DNA of 64,000 nt from Burkholderiaceae bacterium (GCA_026125795.1 JAHCKM010000001.1:1116001-1180000); one strand, 5' to 3'; counted from the stretch's first letter, positions 27,968 to 36,757 are shown. The notes: a model not told the origin generated them from the letters alone. Numbers and translations are program-made.

Positions 27968-29269
27968 TTAGCGCGCGACGCGTGGCAGCCAGAGCGCGAC
28001 CTGAGGCCAGGCGATCAGCACGAAGGTCAGCAGGATCGTCAGCGCCAGGAACGGATAGCAGCCGCGGAAGATGACGTTGGTGGGCACGTCGGGGGCGACG
28101 CTCCTCATCACCGCGACGGTGATGCCCACCGGCGGGCTCACCGCGGCCAGTTCCATCATCACGCAGAGAAACACGCCGAACCAGACGCGGTCGACGCCGG
28201 CGGTGGCCATCAGCGGCATCACGAACGGCAGGCTGAGGATCATCATGCCGAGCGCGTCGAGCGCGGTGCCGAGGATGAAGTAGAGCACCAGCATCATCAG
28301 CAGCAGCGCAGTGAGGCTCAGGTTCCACGAGCCGATCGCCGCCACGAAGTCGGCGGTGACGTTGGTGTGCACCATGAAGCGCGTGAACAGGATGCCGGTG
28401 ACGACGATCACGGCGACCATGCCCGCGGTCTGGATCGTGTGCCGCAGAGATTCCACGAGCGCCACCATGCGAAAGCGCCGCATCACCAGCGCGATGCCGA
28501 GCACGCCGAGCACGCCGACCGCGGCCGACTCCGACGGCGTCATGATCCCGCCGTAGATCCCGCCGAGCACGACGAAGATCACCGAGAGCGCGGGCAGCAG
28601 CTTGCGCAGCGATGCGATGCGGTCGGGCCACGGCCAGCGCGCACCGCGCGGCCCCATCGTCGGCTTGACCGCGCACCAGATCGCGAGCGTCGCGCAATAG
28701 GCCACGGTGAGCAGCAGGCAGGGGACGATGCCCGCCATGAAGAGGTCGGCGATCGAGGTCTCGGTCCAGACGCCGTAGATGACGAGCATCGTGCTGGGCG
28801 GCACCAGCACCGCGAGGGTTCCGGCCGATGCCAGCGTGCCTGTGGCCAGGCTCACGTCGTACTTGTACTTGCGGAACTCCGGCATCACCATGGGCCCGAG
28901 CGTGGCCACCGAGGCGATGCTCGAGCCGGTGACCGCCCCGTAGGCGGCGTTGGACAACACCGCCGACACCGCCACGCCGCCCGGCATGTGGCCGAACCAC
29001 TTGCTGACGCAGTCGTACAGGTCATCGGTGATGCCGGTGCGGTACGCGAGCTGGCCCATCAGCAGGAACAGCGGCAAGGCGATGAAGACGAAGGTCGAGC
29101 CGGTCTCCCAGAGCGTCAGGCTCACTTTGGACGCCGCGCCAGCAAAGCCGGTGACGTAGATCTCGCCGACGATGCCGACGATCGCCATGGCCCAGCCGAT
29201 CGGGATGCCGAGCATGATCAGCGCCAGCAGCGCTGCGATCGCGACGTAGCCGATGGCGATCAGGCTCAT
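27968..29269 (-). CDS. TRAP transporter large permease (DctM-like)
   Basis: This 433-residue protein has many hydrophobic helices, in line with the 12-helix DctM subunit, and family motifs such as GIPIGWAMAIVG and SSIASVATLGPMVMPEF. With DctQ it forms the inner-membrane channel that imports organic acids using the sodium or proton gradient. It starts at ATG 29269, overlapping the DctQ stop. The annotation is firm; the substrate is unknown. Confidence 0.88.
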   Translation of the reverse strand: MSLIAIGYVAIAALLALIMLGIPIGWAMAIVGIVGEIYVTGFAGAASKVSLTLWETGSTFVFIALPLFLLMGQLAYRTGITDDLYDCVSKWFGHMPGGVAVSAVLSNAAYGAVTGSSIASVATLGPMVMPEFRKYKYDVSLATGTLASAGTLAVLVPPSTMLVIYGVWTETSIADLFMAGIVPCLLLTVAYCATLAIWCAVKPTMGPRGARWPWPDRIASLRKLLPALSVIFVVLGGIYGGIMTPSESAAVGVLGVLGIALVMRRFRMVALVESLRHTIQTAGMVAVIVVTGILFTRFMVHTNVTADFVAAIGSWNLSLTALLLMMLVLYFILGTALDALGMMILSLPFVMPLMATAGVDRVWFGVFLCVMMELAAVSPPVGITVAVMRSVAPDVPTNVIFRGCYPFLALTILLTFVLIAWPQVALWLPRVAR

Positions 29270-29853
29270 CGCTGCGGCTCTTGTCCGGCGCGCCTGGCGA
29301 AGACGGCGCGGCCGCGCTCGGCCGCACGCACCAGCAGCTGCACGGTCCCGAACAGCATGACGATGGCGAGGAACAGGCTGATCGGCCAGTACGAAAGATC
29401 GATGAACTCGGCGCCTTCGCCGCGCTCGTACTGGCCCGGCAGCTCGCGCAGCTGCCAGTAGGCGACGATGCCGGTGAACGCCGCGCCGCACAGCGACCCG
29501 AAGGCGTCGCACAGCGCGAGCACACGCGGCGGGTAGCGCTCGTAGAGGGTCTCGGTGCGGATGTGGCCGTCGGTCGCGCTCGCGTAGGGGATCGCCGCGA
29601 CCAGCAGTGCCAGCAGCGCGAGCGAGGCGATCTCCTGCGACCACTGGAAGGGGTGGTTGAAGACGTAGCGACCGACGACATCGACCGCGACCACGACGAT
29701 GATCAGCGGCAGGAAGACGAACGCCGCGATGTCGCGCAGCAGCGCCGGCAGGCGCACGTTCAGCCAGCGGCCGCCGAGGGCGCGCGCCTGCAGCTTTGCC
29801 GGGGCGAGGCCCTGCGCCTGCGCCTCCGACGAATCGAGGATCGGATCGCTCAT
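29266..29853 (-). CDS. TRAP transporter small permease (DctQ-like)
   Basis: This 195-residue protein has four predicted membrane helices after a 35-residue soluble N-terminus, and carries the DctQ-type VVGRYVFNHPFQWSQEIA motif in the second helix region. It pairs with the overlapping DctM gene. The long soluble N-terminus is slightly unusual but within the range of the family. Confidence 0.85.
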   Translation of the reverse strand: MSDPILDSSEAQAQGLAPAKLQARALGGRWLNVRLPALLRDIAAFVFLPLIIVVVAVDVVGRYVFNHPFQWSQEIASLALLALLVAAIPYASATDGHIRTETLYERYPPRVLALCDAFGSLCGAAFTGIVAYWQLRELPGQYERGEGAEFIDLSYWPISLFLAIVMLFGTVQLLVRAAERGRAVFARRAGQEPQR

Positions 29854-29875
29854 GGCCGTCGGTCCGTGCCGCGCT

Positions 29876-31009
29876 TCAGCGGCCGACGTTGACCGGGCTC
29901 TCGATCGCGAGCTTCATCAGCTCGTCGTTCGACATCTTCTCGTACTTGGCGATGCCCGCCTGGATGTCGGCGAGCAGCGATCTGGCCGGCAGCTTGTCCT
30001 TCTCGAGCTCGGCCGCCCAGGCGTCGACCACCGGCTGCAGCCGGTCGCGGAACTTCTTCTGCTCCGCCGGCGCCAGCGTGATCATCTCGACGCCCGCCGC
30101 CTTGTATGCCTCCTGCGCCTTGGCCGAGAAATCGATGCCGGTGACCTTGGCGCCGTTCATCGCGAACGGCTCGAGGCCGCGGTAGAACACCTGCTGCAGG
30201 TCGGCTGGCAGCTTGCCGATCGCCTCGGTGTTGTAGCAAGTCCAGGCGCCGCCGCCGGTCAGGCCGAGCGCGGTGTGGTACTTGGCCACCTCGTGCAGCT
30301 TGAACGGCACGAAGCCCGCGTCGACCCAGAACACCGCGTCGATGATGCCCTGCTGCAGCGCGGTGTAGAGCTCGGGATAGGTGAGATTGACCAGCGCGAC
30401 GCCGAGCGCCTTGGCCACCTCGGGCGAGAAGCCCTGCGCGCCGACCTTGAGGCCCTGCAGGTCCTCGAGCTTGCGGATCGGCTTCTTCGAGAGGATGTCC
30501 GAAGGCTGGAATGCCACGTACGAGCCCCAGGCCACACCCTGCTTCTTGAACTCGGGCAGGAAGTACTTGGTCGCCACCTCCTGCGCGACGCGCGTGGCCA
30601 CCATCGGGTTGGTCGGCGTCACGTACGGCTGCTCCCACACGCGCGACAGCGGCATGCCGCGGCCCTCGTAGGTGGGGTAGCAGACACCCCACTCGCCGAC
30701 GCCGGTGCGAACACCCTTGAAACCGTCCTTGGCGCTGAACAGGCTCCCCGAGCCGTACTCCTTGACCAGCAGCTTGCCGTTGCTCTGCGCGGCGATGCGC
30801 TTGATGTTGGCCTGCGTCAGCGGCACGAACACCGAGGCTGGTGGCGACGGATGGCCGTACTTGATCTCGATCGGCGGCCCGGCATAGTTGATCGTCGGGC
30901 TGCCGTTGCTCACCTTGCCGGCGAGCCAGTCGGCTCCCAGGTCGGCGAGCGCGGGCGCGGCGGCGAGCACGGTGGCGCAGGCGGCGAGGGTCTTGAACAG
31001 CGGCTTCAT
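29876..31009 (-). CDS. TRAP transporter substrate-binding protein (DctP-like)
   Basis: This 377-residue protein has a signal peptide (MKPLFKTLAACATVLAAAPALA) and family features of periplasmic DctP proteins: FVPLTQANIKRIAAQSNGKLLVKEYG near 80-105 and LKVGAQGFSPEVAKALG near 190-206. It would capture the substrate and deliver it to DctQM. Its ATG overlaps the stop of the hydrolase gene, which also supplies an AAGGAG ribosome site. The arginine that normally binds the carboxylate in DctP is not identified with certainty. Confidence 0.85.
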   Translation of the reverse strand: MKPLFKTLAACATVLAAAPALADLGADWLAGKVSNGSPTINYAGPPIEIKYGHPSPPASVFVPLTQANIKRIAAQSNGKLLVKEYGSGSLFSAKDGFKGVRTGVGEWGVCYPTYEGRGMPLSRVWEQPYVTPTNPMVATRVAQEVATKYFLPEFKKQGVAWGSYVAFQPSDILSKKPIRKLEDLQGLKVGAQGFSPEVAKALGVALVNLTYPELYTALQQGIIDAVFWVDAGFVPFKLHEVAKYHTALGLTGGGAWTCYNTEAIGKLPADLQQVFYRGLEPFAMNGAKVTGIDFSAKAQEAYKAAGVEMITLAPAEQKKFRDRLQPVVDAWAAELEKDKLPARSLLADIQAGIAKYEKMSNDELMKLAIESPVNVGR

Positions 31010-31791
31010 GGTGTCTCCTTCAGGAAGCGAATGAGATGTTGGGCCAACGCGGCCGGCGCCTGCAGCGCCGTGGCGTGGCCGACGCCCGGCAGCACGACGT
31101 GCCGGGCGTCGCGCAGCAGCGGTTTCATCGCCAGCGTCACGTGCATCGGCACGACGCCGTCGAGCTCGCCGGCGACGAGCAGCGTGGGGGCCTCGATCGA
31201 CGCCAGATCGATCTGCGGCGCATCGTCGAGCGCCGCGGCACGGCGCCGCGAGCGCGCCGATTCCGGCCGCACCGCGGCAAAGATCGCACGCAGCTCGGGG
31301 CGCTCGGCCAACAAGGCGTCGGGAAAGAACAGCGACGCCAGCTCCGCGGCGCTGGCGGGCAAGCGCGCCCGCAACGCGGCGATGCGCGCCGCGCCCTCGG
31401 GCATCAGCTCGGCGAACGCATGCGGCAGCGGCCAGGTGCTGCCGAGGACCAGCCGGTCGACCGCGGCCGCATGCGTGGCGGCCAGCATCTGCGCGACCCG
31501 GCCGCCGAACGACGAGCCGAACACGTGCGCCTTGGCAAAGCCCAGGCCTTCGATGAGCGCCCGGGCATCGCCGGCGAGCTCGGCGAGCGTCGCAACCCGC
31601 TCCGGGCCCTGGGTGTCTCCGCAGTCGCGCTGGTCATAGGCGATCACGGTGAAATGCGGCGCGAGCAGCGGCACCAGCGCGCCGAACATCAGCCGGCTGG
31701 CCTCGCCGCCATGCATCAGCACCAGGGCCGGACCGCTGCCGACGGCGTCGAAGGCGATGCGGGCATCGCCGGCGTCGACGAAGTCAGCCAC
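31006..31791 (-). CDS. Alpha/beta hydrolase, serine type
   Basis: This 261-residue protein uses the GTG at 31791, which overlaps the VOC stop and has GGGAG upstream; an earlier TTG at 31821 would add 10 residues. The nucleophile elbow is VFGSSFGGRVAQML, the oxyanion motif LMHGGEASRL, and the acid and His are near ELDGVVP and GVGHATALQ. Enzymes of this type in meta-cleavage operons cut carbon-carbon or ester bonds of ring-opening products. Between a VOC protein and a TRAP transporter it probably acts on an aromatic-derived acid, but the reaction is not known. Confidence 0.78.
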   Translation of the reverse strand: MADFVDAGDARIAFDAVGSGPALVLMHGGEASRLMFGALVPLLAPHFTVIAYDQRDCGDTQGPERVATLAELAGDARALIEGLGFAKAHVFGSSFGGRVAQMLAATHAAAVDRLVLGSTWPLPHAFAELMPEGAARIAALRARLPASAAELASLFFPDALLAERPELRAIFAAVRPESARSRRRAAALDDAPQIDLASIEAPTLLVAGELDGVVPMHVTLAMKPLLRDARHVVLPGVGHATALQAPAALAQHLIRFLKETP

Positions 31792-32197
31792 GGCTGCGCT
31801 CCCGCTCGGCGTCGAGGTCAAAGGTCAACTCGATCTTCAATCCCTTCGGATCCCGCATGAAGATCTGGTGCAGCGGCCAGCCGGGCACCGGCGCCTCCTC
31901 GAAGTTGATGCCGCCGGCGCGCAACTGCGCCCGCGTCGCCTCGAGGTCGTGCGCGCGAAACGAGATGTGGTCGAGCGGTCCGGTCACGGCGGCACCGCCT
32001 GTGGCGTCGCCGGCGCTGCCGATCGCGTAGAGGTGGACGATCGGCCGGCCCTCGCTGTAGAGCCAGAAGCCGGGCGCCGGAATCGGCGGGCGATCCCCCA
32101 CGCGAAGGCCGATGTGGCGCGTGTAGAAGTCGCGCAGCGGTACCAGGTCGGCCTCGCTGCAGCGGATCGTGAAGTGGTCGAGGGCGCTGACGGGCAT
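31784..32197 (-). CDS. VOC-superfamily (glyoxalase/extradiol dioxygenase-like) protein
   Basis: This 137-residue protein consists of one paired beta-alpha-beta-beta-beta unit: LDHFTIRCSEADLVPLRDFYTRHIGLRVG, GPLDHISFRAHDLEATRAQL and IFMRDPKGLKIELTF. Two His and a Glu stand where VOC enzymes bind their metal. Members include glyoxalases, extradiol dioxygenases and isomerases; at this size it needs a dimer to make the metal site. In this operon an oxygenase or isomerase role is likely. Confidence 0.72.
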   Translation of the reverse strand: MPVSALDHFTIRCSEADLVPLRDFYTRHIGLRVGDRPPIPAPGFWLYSEGRPIVHLYAIGSAGDATGGAAVTGPLDHISFRAHDLEATRAQLRAGGINFEEAPVPGWPLHQIFMRDPKGLKIELTFDLDAERERSRG

Positions 32198-32205
32198 GGC
32201 GGACC

Positions 32206-32799
32206 TCAGGCGGTTTGCATCCGTGACGGAGCGGTGGAGTTGGGCGCTGCCATGGGCGGCAGCGCGTACGAAAGGCCGGGCGCAGGCGGCACCCAGCGCG
32301 CGGCCAGCAACGCCAGCACGCGCATGGCGACGATCTCGTCGTCCTGCCAGTAGGCCGGTGTGCCAAAGACGTTGAAGGTGGCGTAGGTGAGGTCGTCCCT
32401 GAGCAGCGGCACGTTCAGCGCGCGCTGCAGGCCGAGCGGCCGCATCTGCTCGTAGTCGTCGAAGTGTCGCTCGAGCGCCTCGACGCCCTCCGAGACGACG
32501 ATCTGGCGGCGCACGAACAGCGCCTCGGTCCATGGTGTGAGGGTCTTGCGCTTGCGGCCCTGCACCGGGAAACGATCGGCGCTCGACGAGTAGAAGCGCT
32601 GCAGGCGGATTTCGCCGGCGGGGTCGGCGGCGGTCGTGACGTTGAGCTGGATGCTGAAGATGCCGCCGCCGGCGAACAGGCGGCGGTAGGCGTCGATCTG
32701 GCGCAAGGCCGCCTCGGCGCCGGTCGTCTCCGCCATGGCGTCGAACAGGTTCGAGCACAGGGCGGTCGAGAGCATGGGCTCGGAGGAGGTGATGAACAT
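32206..32799 (-). CDS. GAF-domain protein
   Basis: This 197-residue protein has the look of one GAF domain: FDAMAETTGAEAALRQIDAYRRLFAG, the long central strand region, and LQRALNVPLLRDDLTYATFNVFG followed by FWQDDE-like AYWQDDEIVAMRVLALLAARWV. GAF proteins sense small molecules. The start is uncertain (ATG 32799 or 32775) because neither has a good ribosome site. It is the first gene of the catabolic operon and may be a ligand-sensing or enzymatic partner. It lies 69 bp from the divergent LysR gene. Confidence 0.6.
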   Translation of the reverse strand: MFITSSEPMLSTALCSNLFDAMAETTGAEAALRQIDAYRRLFAGGGIFSIQLNVTTAADPAGEIRLQRFYSSSADRFPVQGRKRKTLTPWTEALFVRRQIVVSEGVEALERHFDDYEQMRPLGLQRALNVPLLRDDLTYATFNVFGTPAYWQDDEIVAMRVLALLAARWVPPAPGLSYALPPMAAPNSTAPSRMQTA

Positions 32800-32830
32800 G
32801 CCGTGAAGTCTAGGAAGCCCGATTGACCGT

Positions 32831-32840
32831 TTTGCGCAAA
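32831..32840. promoter_or_regulatory. LysR-type operator candidate in the divergent promoter
   Basis: TTTGCGCAAA is a perfect 10-bp palindrome in the 69-bp gap between the GAF and LysR genes. A second inverted repeat, ATAA/TTAT, spans 32855-32870 and overlaps the LysR start codon. LysR regulators usually bind such a pair and control the divergent operon and themselves. Confidence 0.5.
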
Positions 32841-32868
32841 TTTCTGATGAAGGTATAAGGCGCAGGTT

Positions 32869-33852
32869 ATGAGGGATCACGCCGCTCTGTTGCAGCATGC
32901 GCTGCTGTCGCGTCTGAAGATGCGCCACCTGGTGTTGCTGCAGGCGATCAACCGGCAGCGGGTCCTGAACCGCGTCGCGATCGAGATGCGGCTCAGTCAG
33001 CCGGCGATCACCAAGGCGCTGCGCGAGATCGAGGACATCTTCATGGCGCCGTTGTTCGAGCGCACGCCGCGCGGGCTCAAGCCCACCGCAGCGGGACAGG
33101 CGGTGCTGCACTACGCGGTCGTCACGCTGGCCGGCGTGGAATCGACGGCGCGCACGTTGACCGCGATCGACGTCGGCCTCACGGGGCGCATCCGCATCGG
33201 CATCACGCCGCAGGTGCCGCAGGCGCTGCTGACCGCGGCCATGGCACACCTGCTCGGCCAGTCACCGCGCGTCGCCGTGCTCGCCCGCGAGGGCACCACC
33301 GACCAGCTGGTGGGCGCGCTGGCCGCGCGCGAGCTCGATTGCGCCATCGGCCGCTCGTTCCAGGGCTCGGTCGATGCCGAGGTGACGCAGCAGGTGATCT
33401 ACGAGCAGGAAGCCTGCCTGCTGGCGCCGACGGCGAGCGCGGCACGCATGTCGCGAGGCCCGCTCGACTGGTCCAGGCTCGCCGTGCTCGACTGGATCTT
33501 CCCGCCGCCGGACACGCCGATGCGGCGCACCTTCAACACGATCTTCCTGAGCGCTGGCGTCGAGCCGCCCGCACCCATCGTCGAGACGGTGTCAATCAAG
33601 GCGATCGAGACCGTGCTGCGCCACGAGGCCAACGCGATCACGATCCTCGCTCGCGACGTGTCGATGGAGCTGGCGGCCAACGGCCACTGCGCGCCGCTGC
33701 GCTACCGGCTGGCGTGGAACCTGCCGCCGGTGAGCCTCTTCGTGTCGCGCAGCATGGCCGAGCAACCAACGATGGTGGCGCTCGCCGGCGCGATCCGTGC
33801 CGCCGCGAAGGCGCTGGTCAAGCGCACAACGGCAGCGGAGACCATGCGCTGA
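32869..33852 (+). CDS. LysR-family transcriptional regulator
   Basis: This 327-residue protein has the winged HTH at the N-terminus (MRHLVLLQAINRQRVLNRVAI, RLSQPAITKALREIEDIF, FERTPRGLKPTAAG) and the two-lobed effector domain following (LTGRIRIGITPQVPQAL). It is of the GbpR/CbbR-like group in which residues 18-38 begin LKMRHLVLL. It is divergent from the TRAP/VOC/monooxygenase operon and likely activates it in response to its substrate. Confidence 0.88.
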   Translation: MRDHAALLQHALLSRLKMRHLVLLQAINRQRVLNRVAIEMRLSQPAITKALREIEDIFMAPLFERTPRGLKPTAAGQAVLHYAVVTLAGVESTARTLTAIDVGLTGRIRIGITPQVPQALLTAAMAHLLGQSPRVAVLAREGTTDQLVGALAARELDCAIGRSFQGSVDAEVTQQVIYEQEACLLAPTASAARMSRGPLDWSRLAVLDWIFPPPDTPMRRTFNTIFLSAGVEPPAPIVETVSIKAIETVLRHEANAITILARDVSMELAANGHCAPLRYRLAWNLPPVSLFVSRSMAEQPTMVALAGAIRAAAKALVKRTTAAETMR

Positions 33853-33883
33853 GCGGCCGTGCCGGGCGACGCAGGGACCGCTT

Positions 33884-34780
33884 CTAGCTTTGCGTGCACC
33901 GGATGAACTCGAGCATCAGCGACACGGCCTGCGCTGCATGCGTCTCGAGCAGCAGGTGGCCGGCGTCGAGGATGTGGGCTTCCATCCTCGGCAGCGCGCG
34001 CATCCAGGAGAGCACCTCATCGAGCTCGAAATAGATGTCGTGCCTGCCCCAGACCATCAGCGCGGGCGGCTGCCGGTGCTGCAGATACCGGGCGATGGCG
34101 TCGAAACGGTCGGCGTAGTGCGCATAGTCGGCGATCAGCGCGCGCTGGGTGTCCATGCGGCCCGGCAGGTTCATCACCCGCCAGTCCTCCTGCCAGTGTT
34201 CGGCCGGGATCCGCTCGGCCACCTCCGGAGGCACGCCTGAGATGTAGGTGTCGCGCGTGCCCTCGAGGGTGAGATGCGCGGTGGCCGCCGCCTCGTTCTG
34301 TGCATTCGGGTGCGACCAGTAGGCCTGCGTCGCGGCCCATCCCGGTCCCCACCCGGTTCGATGCGCGTTGGCGTTCTGCACGATGAGGCCCAGCACCTGC
34401 TCGGGCGCCTGCATGGCGATCTGCAGACCCACCGGCGCGCCCCAGTCGTGCAGGTAGATGAACCGCGGCCCGATGGCGAGCCGGCGCAACAGCTCGGCGA
34501 TCGCCTGGCCGATGGCGGCAAACGAGACCGCCGGCAGGGGGTCGGACTCGCCGCAACCCGGCAGGTCGGGTGCCACCACGTGAGCGGCCTGCGCCAGCGC
34601 CGGCACGACCTGCCGGAACATGCGCGACGAGTTCGGCGTCCCGTGCAGCAGCAGCACCGCCGGCTTGGCCGGGTCACCTGCCGTGATGAACGACAGCTCG
34701 GTGCCGCCGGCGAGGCGCAGTCGCTGGCGGGTCGCAGGTCGATTGATGTGTTGCGGCACGACCGTCTCCGTGCGCGTCAA
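33884..34780 (-). CDS. Alpha/beta hydrolase, epoxide hydrolase or haloalkane dehalogenase type
   Basis: This 298-residue protein has Asp as nucleophile (FIYLHDWGAPVGLQIA) and an HGTPNSSRMF oxyanion loop. The His is near ILDAGHLLLET. The cap domain carries tryptophans (GWGPGWAATQAYW). These features place it among epoxide hydrolases and haloalkane/haloacetate dehalogenases rather than esterases. The substrate is not predictable. It stands alone on the minus strand between the LysR gene and the MerR gene. Confidence 0.78.
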   Translation of the reverse strand: MTRTETVVPQHINRPATRQRLRLAGGTELSFITAGDPAKPAVLLLHGTPNSSRMFRQVVPALAQAAHVVAPDLPGCGESDPLPAVSFAAIGQAIAELLRRLAIGPRFIYLHDWGAPVGLQIAMQAPEQVLGLIVQNANAHRTGWGPGWAATQAYWSHPNAQNEAAATAHLTLEGTRDTYISGVPPEVAERIPAEHWQEDWRVMNLPGRMDTQRALIADYAHYADRFDAIARYLQHRQPPALMVWGRHDIYFELDEVLSWMRALPRMEAHILDAGHLLLETHAAQAVSLMLEFIRCTQS

Positions 34781-34909
34781 TCAGGTCTGCGCACGGGCTG
34801 GTGCGGCAATGGGCGTGCCCTCAGCCCAGGCCGCTCGGCGCCGGGCCGAATGTCGACGCGCGCACCCAGCACCCTCTCGGCGCGTTGCCGCAGGCGCTGG
34901 ATCTTGCCG

Positions 34910-35341
34910 TCACGCGTCGCGCGCGCGAGGAGCGAGCCGCTTCTGGCGCTTTTCCAGTGCACCCGAGGCTGCGGCTTTCAGCAACCGCCTGAACGTTGGA
35001 CATTGCAGGTGGCTGGGCGCGCGACAAGCGGCGGCGTGTCGCAGCCCCTCGCTCATGGCCTTCAGTCGCTTGACGGACCGGTCGATGTCGTCCGCCTTTG
35101 CCGCAAGAAGCTTGCGGTCAATGCACGGCTCCCCATTGGGCTTGAACATGGCGCGTATCTCGTCCAACGCAAAACCGGCGGCCTGTCCCAGGGCGATCAG
35201 CGCCAGTTGATCCAGCACGCCGGGCGCGAACTTGCGTCGGGCTCCTTCGCGCTCCAGCGAGTTGATCAGGCCCTTGGCTTCGTAGTAGCGCAGGGCCGAG
35301 GCCGCCACACCCGAGCGCTTGGCGACTTCGGAGATGTCCAT
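34910..35341 (-). CDS. MerR-family transcriptional regulator
   Basis: The ATG at 35341 gives 143 residues beginning MDISEVAKRSGVAASALRYYEAKGLI, the canonical MerR winged helix. It is followed by the dimerization helix and a C-terminal region with Cys in ACRAPSHLQCPTF. The two cysteines suggest redox, metal or electrophile sensing, but the pattern is not the four-Cys SoxR cluster. It is divergent from the DUF2938/flavodoxin operon, whose promoter has the stretched spacing that MerR proteins act on. Confidence 0.85.
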   Translation of the reverse strand: MDISEVAKRSGVAASALRYYEAKGLINSLEREGARRKFAPGVLDQLALIALGQAAGFALDEIRAMFKPNGEPCIDRKLLAAKADDIDRSVKRLKAMSEGLRHAAACRAPSHLQCPTFRRLLKAAASGALEKRQKRLAPRARDA

Positions 35342-35354
35342 GGATACGAAGCTC

Positions 35355-35385
35355 TTGACTTGAAGTTGACTTGAACTTGCATAGT
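35355..35385 (+). promoter_or_regulatory. MerR-type promoter with 19-bp spacer and operator
   Basis: TTGACT (35355-35360) is a strong -35, CATAGT (35380-35385) a fair -10, and the spacer is 19 bp, too long for normal use but typical of MerR-activated promoters. Within the spacer TTGAAGTTGACTTGAA (35360-35375) is an imperfect inverted repeat. TTGACTTGAA also occurs twice as a direct repeat, 11 bp apart. It reads into the DUF2938 gene. Confidence 0.7.
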
Positions 35386-35419
35386 GACCGCATCGGTTCA
35401 ACCGGTCAAGGAGATTCCA

Positions 35420-35911
35420 ATGCTCTCAACTCAAGACATCGCTCAGGTCATGCTGGTCGGGGCTGGCGCCACCGCGTTCATGGACGCGTGGCTGCTGGCG
35501 CTGCGGCGGCTGGGTATCCCGACGGGCGACTTGGCCCTCGTGGGGCGCTGGGTCGGCCATCTTGCGCGCGGGCACTTCGTGCATGCGTCGATTGCGAAGG
35601 CTCGACCGATCGCCGTGGAACGCACGCTGGGGTGGCTGACCCACTACGTCGTCGGCATCGCGTTCGCGGCATCTCTTGTCGCCTTGCAGGGCATTGACTG
35701 GCTCCAGCGGCCGACGCTGCTGCCGGCACTGGCTTTCGGCGTCGCCACCGTCGTGATGCCCCTGTTTGTCATGCAGCCGGCCATGGGCTCGGGCTTCGCA
35801 GCGGCCAAGACGCCGGCACCGATCAAGACATGCCTGCGCAGCCTCGCCAATCACGCGGTCTTCGGAGCCGGTCTCTTTTTCGCGGCCAGCGCCCTCGCGT
35901 GGCCACTTTGA
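35420..35911 (+). CDS. DUF2938-family membrane protein
   Basis: This 163-residue protein starts at ATG 35420, with AAGGAGA upstream. It has four to five hydrophobic helices and family-like segments (MLVGAGATAFMDAWLLAL, HYVVGIAFAASLVAL, MQPAMGSGFAAAKTPAP). The function is unknown. Being first in a MerR-controlled operon with a flavodoxin-like reductase suggests a part in oxidative or electrophile stress at the membrane. Confidence 0.72.
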   Translation: MLSTQDIAQVMLVGAGATAFMDAWLLALRRLGIPTGDLALVGRWVGHLARGHFVHASIAKARPIAVERTLGWLTHYVVGIAFAASLVALQGIDWLQRPTLLPALAFGVATVVMPLFVMQPAMGSGFAAAKTPAPIKTCLRSLANHAVFGAGLFFAASALAWPL

Positions 35912-35948
35912 GCCCACGTCCTGTGACCATCAACGACAAGGAAAAGAC

Positions 35949-36533
35949 ATGAAGCTCGCCATCATCTATCACAGCGCTCAAGGACACACCGAATACATCG
36001 CCCGCCAGATCCTTCGCGGCGCCGTGGAGGTTGCCGACATCGAGGCTCACCTGCTCAGGGCCGAGGACGTTGCCAAGGCGCCGGACAGGCTGCAGGAGTA
36101 CGACGGCCTCGTTCTCGGCTCGCCCACCTACCTGGGCGGCGTATCGGGCCCGTTCAAGTCCTTCATGGACGCCACAGGGCGCCTGTGGCGCACACAAGCG
36201 CTCAAGGGTCGCCTGGCCGCCGGGTTCACCGTCTCGTCGCTGCCTGCGGGGGACAAGCAGTCCACCTTGCTGTCGATGTTCGTCTTCAGCATGCAACACG
36301 GAATGGTGTGGGTCGGCAACCCCATCGTGCCGGAGCAGCACAGCGGTGTGCCCTATGACGAGGCGGCCAACCGCCTTGGGTCGTGGTCTGGGCTGATGGC
36401 TCAAGCCGGCCACGCATCGCCGTTCGATTCCTTCGTGCCGGGCGATGTCAAGACGGCGCGGATGTTCGGCAGGCACTTCGCGCAAAGCCTGCAGCGCATG
36501 GTCGCCACGACGTCAGCGGAGGAGTCAGCATGA
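35949..36533 (+). CDS. Flavodoxin-fold NAD(P)H:quinone oxidoreductase, WrbA-like
   Basis: This 194-residue protein has the FMN phosphate loop YHSAQGHTEYIARQI at the N-terminus and the second FMN contact DGLVLGSPTYLGGVSGPFKSFMDAT. These resemble WrbA, which reduces quinones with NAD(P)H and so limits redox cycling. The operon's MerR regulator fits such a stress role. It overlaps the DUF2798 gene by four bases. Confidence 0.75.
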   Translation: MKLAIIYHSAQGHTEYIARQILRGAVEVADIEAHLLRAEDVAKAPDRLQEYDGLVLGSPTYLGGVSGPFKSFMDATGRLWRTQALKGRLAAGFTVSSLPAGDKQSTLLSMFVFSMQHGMVWVGNPIVPEQHSGVPYDEAANRLGSWSGLMAQAGHASPFDSFVPGDVKTARMFGRHFAQSLQRMVATTSAEESA

Positions 36534-36757
36534 TTCCGCGGCAATACGCCCCCGCGCTGTTCGGCCTGATTCTTTCCGGATCGATGTCGCTGCTGGTCTC
36601 CGGCATCTCAACGTACCGGGCCCTCGGCCCGGTCGGCGACCTGGTCAGTCATTGGACGAGCGCATGGTTGACCGCCTGGCTCTTCGCCTTCCCCGTTGTG
36701 CTGATGGCCGCTCCACTCGCGCATCGAGCAGTCAGCTTGCTGGTCAGCAAGGAGTGA
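36530..36757 (+). CDS. DUF2798-family small membrane protein
   Basis: This 75-residue protein has two predicted helices (FGLILSGSMSLLVSGISTY and LTAWLFAFPVVLMAAPLA), the layout of DUF2798. It has GGAGG just upstream and an ATGA overlap with the flavodoxin gene. The function is unknown; it is the last gene of the MerR-controlled operon. Confidence 0.72.
   Translation: MIPRQYAPALFGLILSGSMSLLVSGISTYRALGPVGDLVSHWTSAWLTAWLFAFPVVLMAAPLAHRAVSLLVSKE

Noticed and set aside
27917..29461. 514-codon His/Asp/Glu-rich frame on the plus strand
   Set aside because: It is antisense to the TRAP permease genes, whose helices and overlaps are convincing; the composition is that of a reversed hydrophobic gene.
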